A stretch of DNA of 34,570 nt from Dorea sp. (GTDB taxonomy: Bacteria; Bacillota; Clostridia; Lachnospirales; Lachnospiraceae), in contig JALEKG010000045.1 of NCBI GenBank assembly GCA_022769185.1, positions 1 through 34,570 of the forward strand. Direction: 5' to 3'. Shown piece by piece: positions 30,438 through 34,570 of the stretch. The notes below the pieces were generated by a model. It was given only the letters and a program-made list of their open reading frames with translations. It did no database searches and was not told the DNA's origin. The first letter of the stretch is position 1. Each line of letters starts with the position of its first letter. Both the position numbers and the translations under genes were made by a program.

Positions 30438-31379
30438 ATGGTGACACCTGTATTTGTAGTTACCGGATTCCTGGACAGTGGAAAGACCACAATGATTAAA
30501 GAAACGTTGATGGAACAGGAATGGATTGAACCGGGACTTACTCTTTTGCTGCTCTGCGAAGAAGGAGAAGAGGAATATCCGAAGGAATATCTGGACGAGA
30601 AAGATATGGTTCTGCTGAAAATTGACGACATTAAGCAGTTGAATCCAACATTTTTTAAAAATTGTGAAAAAAATTATCATCCGGCGCAGATTGTAATTGA
30701 GTACAATGGGATGTGGAAGCTGGAAGATCTTCTGACGATAAAGTACCCAAGAAGTTTTGAACTTCAAGGCGTGTATTCAACGGTGGATGGGACAACACTG
30801 GATATGTATTTGATGAATATGCGGAATATGCTGATGGAACAGTTGACAGAATCCGAATTGATCGTCGTAAACCGCTGTGCTCCTGGAGTAGACCGTTCGG
30901 GATTCCGGCGTGCTTTGAAGGTGCAGAATCCTATGGCACAGCTGATCTTTGAAGGTTTAGACGGAAAAATTATTGAGCCTTCCGAGGAGGATCTTCCGTA
31001 TGATGTAAAAGGAGATAAGATTGTTATTGATGATATGGATTTTGGCGTCTGGTATGTAGATGCGTATGATCATCCGGAATTGTACCTTCATAAAGAAATT
31101 GAATTTAAAGCACAGACATTCAGACCGAAGGGAATGAAGGACAATATGTTTGTCCCTGTACGTCAGATTATGACCTGCTGTGCAGCTGATGTCCGTTATT
31201 ATGGATATCCGTGCAAGTCGGAGAAAAAGATTGAGATCACTAAACGAGCATGGGTTCGGGTAAGAGTCAGATTTGAATATGAATCACTTGCCGCTTTTGG
31301 CAGCAAACAGCCGGTTTTGTATCTGATCGATATGGAGCCTGCCGATCAACCAGAAGAAGAGGTTGTATATCTGGGTTAA
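30438..31379 (+). CDS. G3E-type GTPase fused to a YcgQ/DUF1980-like C-terminal domain
   Basis: The product is 313 residues. The N-terminal half is a P-loop GTPase of the CobW type: VVTGFLDSGKTT (Walker A), IVIEYNGMWKLEDLL in place of the usual IEPSG, and ELIVVNRC in the NKxD region. It lacks the CxCC motif. The C-terminal third (about 195-313) contains a region with RQIMTCCAADVRYYGYPCK (R242 to about K259), which resembles the C-terminal Cys-Cys-Ala-Asp motif of YcgQ/TIGR03943 (DUF1980) proteins. Those proteins are usually encoded with a permease and a G3E GTPase in metal-linked loci. AGAAGGTGAGA precedes ATG 30438. The domain match is by eye, so the fusion should be read as probable. Confidence 0.72.
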   Translation: MVTPVFVVTGFLDSGKTTMIKETLMEQEWIEPGLTLLLLCEEGEEEYPKEYLDEKDMVLLKIDDIKQLNPTFFKNCEKNYHPAQIVIEYNGMWKLEDLLTIKYPRSFELQGVYSTVDGTTLDMYLMNMRNMLMEQLTESELIVVNRCAPGVDRSGFRRALKVQNPMAQLIFEGLDGKIIEPSEEDLPYDVKGDKIVIDDMDFGVWYVDAYDHPELYLHKEIEFKAQTFRPKGMKDNMFVPVRQIMTCCAADVRYYGYPCKSEKKIEITKRAWVRVRVRFEYESLAAFGSKQPVLYLIDMEPADQPEEEVVYLG

Positions 31380-31396
31380 ATGTCTGGAATTCAGCG

Positions 31397-31438
31397 AAAA
31401 AGGAGCACCATTGAGAGGAAATAGATGCTTCTTTTTTT
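31397..31438 (+). terminator. Probable terminator after the G3E gene pair
   Basis: AAAAGGAGCA (31398-31407) pairs with TGCTTCTTTT (31426-31435), with one G-T pair, around an 18-base loop, and T residues continue to 31438. The large loop lowers confidence. Confidence 0.6.
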
Positions 31439-31482
31439 GGGCGTTTGTACCAAAAAATGAACAAAATATGGATAAGAATATC

Positions 31483-31511
31483 TAGACTTTTACAAAAGCA
31501 GGGACTATAAT
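31483..31511 (+). promoter_or_regulatory. Promoter of nifJ
   Basis: TAGACT (31483-31488) and TATAAT (31506-31511) are separated by 17 bases. It lies 53 bases upstream of the start codon, whose ribosome site is AAGGAGGAA. Confidence 0.75.
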
Positions 31512-31564
31512 AATTATACACGTCAATATATGATTTGTATTTTCATTAAGGAGGAATAACAGAA

Positions 31565-34500
31565 ATGGCAAGAAAAATGAAGACCATGGACGGTAATCAG
31601 GCAGCAGCTCATGCATCTTATGCGTATACAGAAGTTGCAGCTATTTACCCTATTACACCATCATCAGTTATGCCAGAACACGTAGATGAGTGGGCTACCG
31701 AAGGTAGAAAGAACATATTTGGACAGACTGTTCAGGTAACAGAGATGCAATCAGAAGCAGGTGCTGCCGGAGCAGTACACGGATCTCTTTCCGCAGGAGC
31801 TCTGACAACAACATTTACAGCATCTCAGGGATTGTTATTGATGATTCCTAACTTATATAAAGTAGCAGGTGAACAGCTTCCAGGTGTATTCAACGTATCC
31901 GCTCGTTGTGTCGCAAGCCATGCGCTGAACATCTTTGGAGATCATTCCGATGTTTATGCATGTCGTCAGACTGGTGCAGCAATGCTTTGCGAATCCAGTG
32001 TACAGGAAGTTATGGACCTGACACCGGTTGCACACTGTGCAGCATTGAAAGGAAAACTTCCATTTATCAACTTCTTTGATGGATTCCGTACATCTCACGA
32101 AATTCAGAAGATTGAGACATGGGATTATGAAGATCTGAAAGATCTGGTAGATATGGATGCAATTGATGAATTCAGAAATCATGCACTGAATCCAAATCAT
32201 CCATGCCAGAGAGGTTCTGCTCAGAACCCGGATATTTTCTTCCAGGCAAGAGAAGCTTGTAATCCGTATTATGATGCTATGCCTGCAATCGTTCAGGAAT
32301 ATATGGATAAGGTAAATGCTAAGATCGGTACAGATTACAAACTGTTTAACTACTATGGAGCACCAGATGCAGAAAAAGTAATCATTGCTATGGGTTCAGT
32401 ATGTGATACTATTGAAGAAACAATTGATTATTTAAGAGCAGCAGGAGAAAAAGTTGGTGTTGTCAAGGTTCGCCTTTACAGACCGTTCTGCGCACAGGCA
32501 TTGATTGATGCAATTCCGGATACAGTTAAGACAATCAATGTACTTGACAGAACAAAAGAGCCAGGAGCTCAGGGAGAACCATTATATCTGGATGTTGTTT
32601 CTGCATTAAAAGGATCTAAGTTTGATGCAGTTCCGGTTAACGGAGGACGTTACGGATTAGGATCTAAAGATACAACACCTGCACAGATCGTTGCAGTATT
32701 TAACAATACAGAGAAACCAAGATTTACAATCGGTATTGAGGATGATGTAACAAATCTTTCACTGGAAGTTGGTGCACCTCTGGTTACTACACCGGAAGGA
32801 ACGATCAACTGTAAATTCTGGGGACTTGGAGCTGACGGAACTGTTGGTGCTAACAAGAACTCCATTAAGATCATCGGTGACAATACAGACATGTATGCAC
32901 AGGCTTACTTTGATTATGACTCTAAGAAGTCCGGTGGTGTTACAATGTCTCACCTTCGTTTCGGTAAGAAGCCAATCAAATCTACTTACCTGATTCATAA
33001 GGCAAACTTTGTGGCATGTCACAATCCTTCTTATATTAATAAATACAACATGGTTCAGGAATTAGTTGATGGAGGTACATTCCTTCTGAACTGTTCTTGG
33101 GATATGGAAGGACTTGAGAAACATTTACCAGGACAGGTAAAAGCATTTATTGCGAACCATGATATCAAGTTCTATACAATCGATGGTATTAAGATCGGTA
33201 AAGAGATCGGACTTGGCGGACGTATTAATACAGTCCTTCAGTCAGCATTCTTCAAACTGGCATCTATCATTCCGGAAGAAGAAGCAATCGATCTGATGAA
33301 GAAAGCAGCAAAGGCTACTTATGGAAGAAAAGGTGACAAGATCGTACAGATGAACTATGATGCGATCGATGCTGGTGCTAAACAGGTAGTTGAGATTCAG
33401 GTACCGGAAGCTTGGAAGTCTTGTGAAGATGAAGGATTATTCTCACCAGAAGTAAAAGGTGGAAAAGACGATGTTGTTGCATTCGTTAAGAATATCCAGT
33501 CTAAAGTTAATGCTCAGGAAGGTAACAATCTGCCAGTATCTGCATTTACAGAATACGCTGATGGTTCTACACCTTCAGGAAGTGCTGCATATGAGAAACG
33601 TGGAATCGCAGTAGATATCCCGGTATGGGTATCTGAAAACTGTATCCAGTGTAACCGTTGTGCATATGTCTGCCCACATGCAGTAATCCGTCCGGTAGCT
33701 CTTACAGAGGACGAGCTTGCTAAGGCTCCAGAAGGAACACAGGCAATCGACATGATCGGTATGCCAGGTCTTAAGTTCACAATGACTGTATCAGCTTATG
33801 ACTGTACAGGATGTGGATCTTGTGCAAATGTATGTCCTGGAAAGAAGGGCGAGAAAGCTCTTGTTATGGCTAATATGGAAGAAAATGCAGCATCTCAGGA
33901 AGCATTTGATTTCGGACGTGAGATTGAAGTAAAACCGGAAGTTGTTGCTAAGTTTAAACCAGAGACTGTTAAGGGAAGCCAGTTCAAACAGCCATTGTTA
34001 GAGTTCTCAGGAGCTTGTGCTGGTTGTGGTGAGACTCCTTACGCAAAACTGATCACACAGTTATTCGGTGACAGAATGTACATTGCTAATGCAACAGGAT
34101 GTTCTTCTATCTGGGGTAACTCTTCACCGTCTACACCATATACGATGAACTCTAAGGGACAGGGACCTGCATGGTCTAACTCTCTGTTCGAGGATAATGC
34201 TGAGTTTGGTTATGGTATGTTACTTGCTCAGAAAGCAATCAGAAAGAGACTGAAAGAAGAAGTTGAAGCAATTGCAGCATCAGATGCAGCATCTGCAGAA
34301 GTAAAAGCAGCCTGCCAGGAATATCTGGATACATTTAACTGTGGTGTTACCAATGGAGATGCTACAGATAAATTAGTTGCATTATTAGACGGATGTGATT
34401 GTGAGACATGCAAAGACATCGTTAAGAACAAAGACTTCCTCGCTAAGAAATCTCAGTGGATCTTCGGTGGTGACGGATGGGCTTATGATATCGGATTCGG

Positions 34501-34570
34501 TGGAGTTGACCACGTATTAGCAAGTGGCGAAGATATCAACATTATGGTATTCGATACAGAGGTTTACTCT
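31565..34570 (+). CDS. nifJ: Pyruvate:ferredoxin (flavodoxin) oxidoreductase, 3' end beyond window
   Basis: The open frame runs 1002 codons to the window edge; the family is about 1170-1200 residues, so roughly the last 170 or more are missing. It converts pyruvate and CoA to acetyl-CoA, CO2 and reduced ferredoxin in a single chain. Seen in order: the N-terminal thiamine-domain signature AYTEVAAIYPITPSS, ESEAGAAGAVHGSLSAGA-like text (QSEAGAAGAVHG), VGVVKVRLYRPF near residue 300, two [4Fe-4S] motifs CIQCNRCAYVCP (C693-C703) and CTGCGSCANVCP (C747-C757), the proximal cluster cysteines GACAGCGE (C818, C821), GCSSIWG, and GGDGWAYDIGFGG near the end. AAGGAGGAA precedes ATG 31565. It is the main pyruvate-oxidising enzyme of such anaerobes. 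Confidence 0.96.
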   Translation, partial: MARKMKTMDGNQAAAHASYAYTEVAAIYPITPSSVMPEHVDEWATEGRKNIFGQTVQVTEMQSEAGAAGAVHGSLSAGALTTTFTASQGLLLMIPNLYKVAGEQLPGVFNVSARCVASHALNIFGDHSDVYACRQTGAAMLCESSVQEVMDLTPVAHCAALKGKLPFINFFDGFRTSHEIQKIETWDYEDLKDLVDMDAIDEFRNHALNPNHPCQRGSAQNPDIFFQAREACNPYYDAMPAIVQEYMDKVNAKIGTDYKLFNYYGAPDAEKVIIAMGSVCDTIEETIDYLRAAGEKVGVVKVRLYRPFCAQALIDAIPDTVKTINVLDRTKEPGAQGEPLYLDVVSALKGSKFDAVPVNGGRYGLGSKDTTPAQIVAVFNNTEKPRFTIGIEDDVTNLSLEVGAPLVTTPEGTINCKFWGLGADGTVGANKNSIKIIGDNTDMYAQAYFDYDSKKSGGVTMSHLRFGKKPIKSTYLIHKANFVACHNPSYINKYNMVQELVDGGTFLLNCSWDMEGLEKHLPGQVKAFIANHDIKFYTIDGIKIGKEIGLGGRINTVLQSAFFKLASIIPEEEAIDLMKKAAKATYGRKGDKIVQMNYDAIDAGAKQVVEIQVPEAWKSCEDEGLFSPEVKGGKDDVVAFVKNIQSKVNAQEGNNLPVSAFTEYADGSTPSGSAAYEKRGIAVDIPVWVSENCIQCNRCAYVCPHAVIRPVALTEDELAKAPEGTQAIDMIGMPGLKFTMTVSAYDCTGCGSCANVCPGKKGEKALVMANMEENAASQEAFDFGREIEVKPEVVAKFKPETVKGSQFKQPLLEFSGACAGCGETPYAKLITQLFGDRMYIANATGCSSIWGNSSPSTPYTMNSKGQGPAWSNSLFEDNAEFGYGMLLAQKAIRKRLKEEVEAIAASDAASAEVKAACQEYLDTFNCGVTNGDATDKLVALLDGCDCETCKDIVKNKDFLAKKSQWIFGGDGWAYDIGFGGVDHVLASGEDINIMVFDTEVYS

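Overview
The window looks like chromosomal DNA from an anaerobic, spore-lineage Clostridia, most likely a gut Lachnospiraceae. This is an inference. It rests on the low-to-moderate GC content, strong AGGAGG-type ribosome sites, a YlmC/YmxH sporulation-family gene next to nrdR, a T-box leader, two kinds of ferredoxin-dependent 2-oxoacid oxidoreductase, a K+-type membrane pyrophosphatase and an ECF transport module. I see no phage, transposase, CRISPR array or rRNA.

Layout. Positions 1-5599 hold a tandem duplication of a two-gene unit, a POT-family peptide transporter followed by a cytosolic Xaa-Pro aminopeptidase. The first transporter is cut by the window edge. The second carries an in-frame amber codon inside its signature motif. 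Positions 5710-9594 carry a GntR/FCD regulator, an aldose-epimerase-like protein, thioredoxin, tRNA-Pro(GGG), dapB and an NMN-adenylyltransferase-like protein. Positions 9732-13171 hold a T-box riboswitch, probably reading tRNA-Ile, in front of a four-subunit 2-oxoacid:ferredoxin oxidoreductase. A carbamate kinase and a small ferredoxin follow. Positions 14561-16897 are ylmC-like, nrdR, truA and an exonuclease III gene.

Positions 16927-20967 contain a short-chain dehydrogenase, a Mesh1-like HD hydrolase, a DUF1848 protein, acylphosphatase, a TetR regulator and a second GntR/FCD regulator. The second GntR gene is divergent from proC, and the shared intergenic region holds four GTATAC-centred palindromes. 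Positions 22183-23434 hold a putative cysteine-peptidase-fold protein and a cyclophilin. Positions 23709-27070 are ecfA1-ecfA2-ecfT and a second truA, separated from ecfT by a GC-rich palindromic repeat. Positions 27227-31379 hold a membrane pyrophosphatase and two G3E/COG0523 GTPases. One GTPase has a His/Cys-rich metal-binding stretch, and the other is fused to a YcgQ/DUF1980-like Cys-Cys domain. The window ends inside nifJ, the single-chain pyruvate:ferredoxin oxidoreductase.

Themes. Peptide uptake and hydrolysis (POT-PepP) supplies amino acids. The T-box-controlled oxidoreductase probably links branched-chain 2-oxoacids to ferredoxin, while NifJ handles pyruvate. The Na+/H+-pumping pyrophosphatase is part of anaerobic energy conservation. 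The observations most worth following up are the T-box assignment, the amber codon in the transporter, the paired G3E GTPases and the GntR/proC operator cluster.
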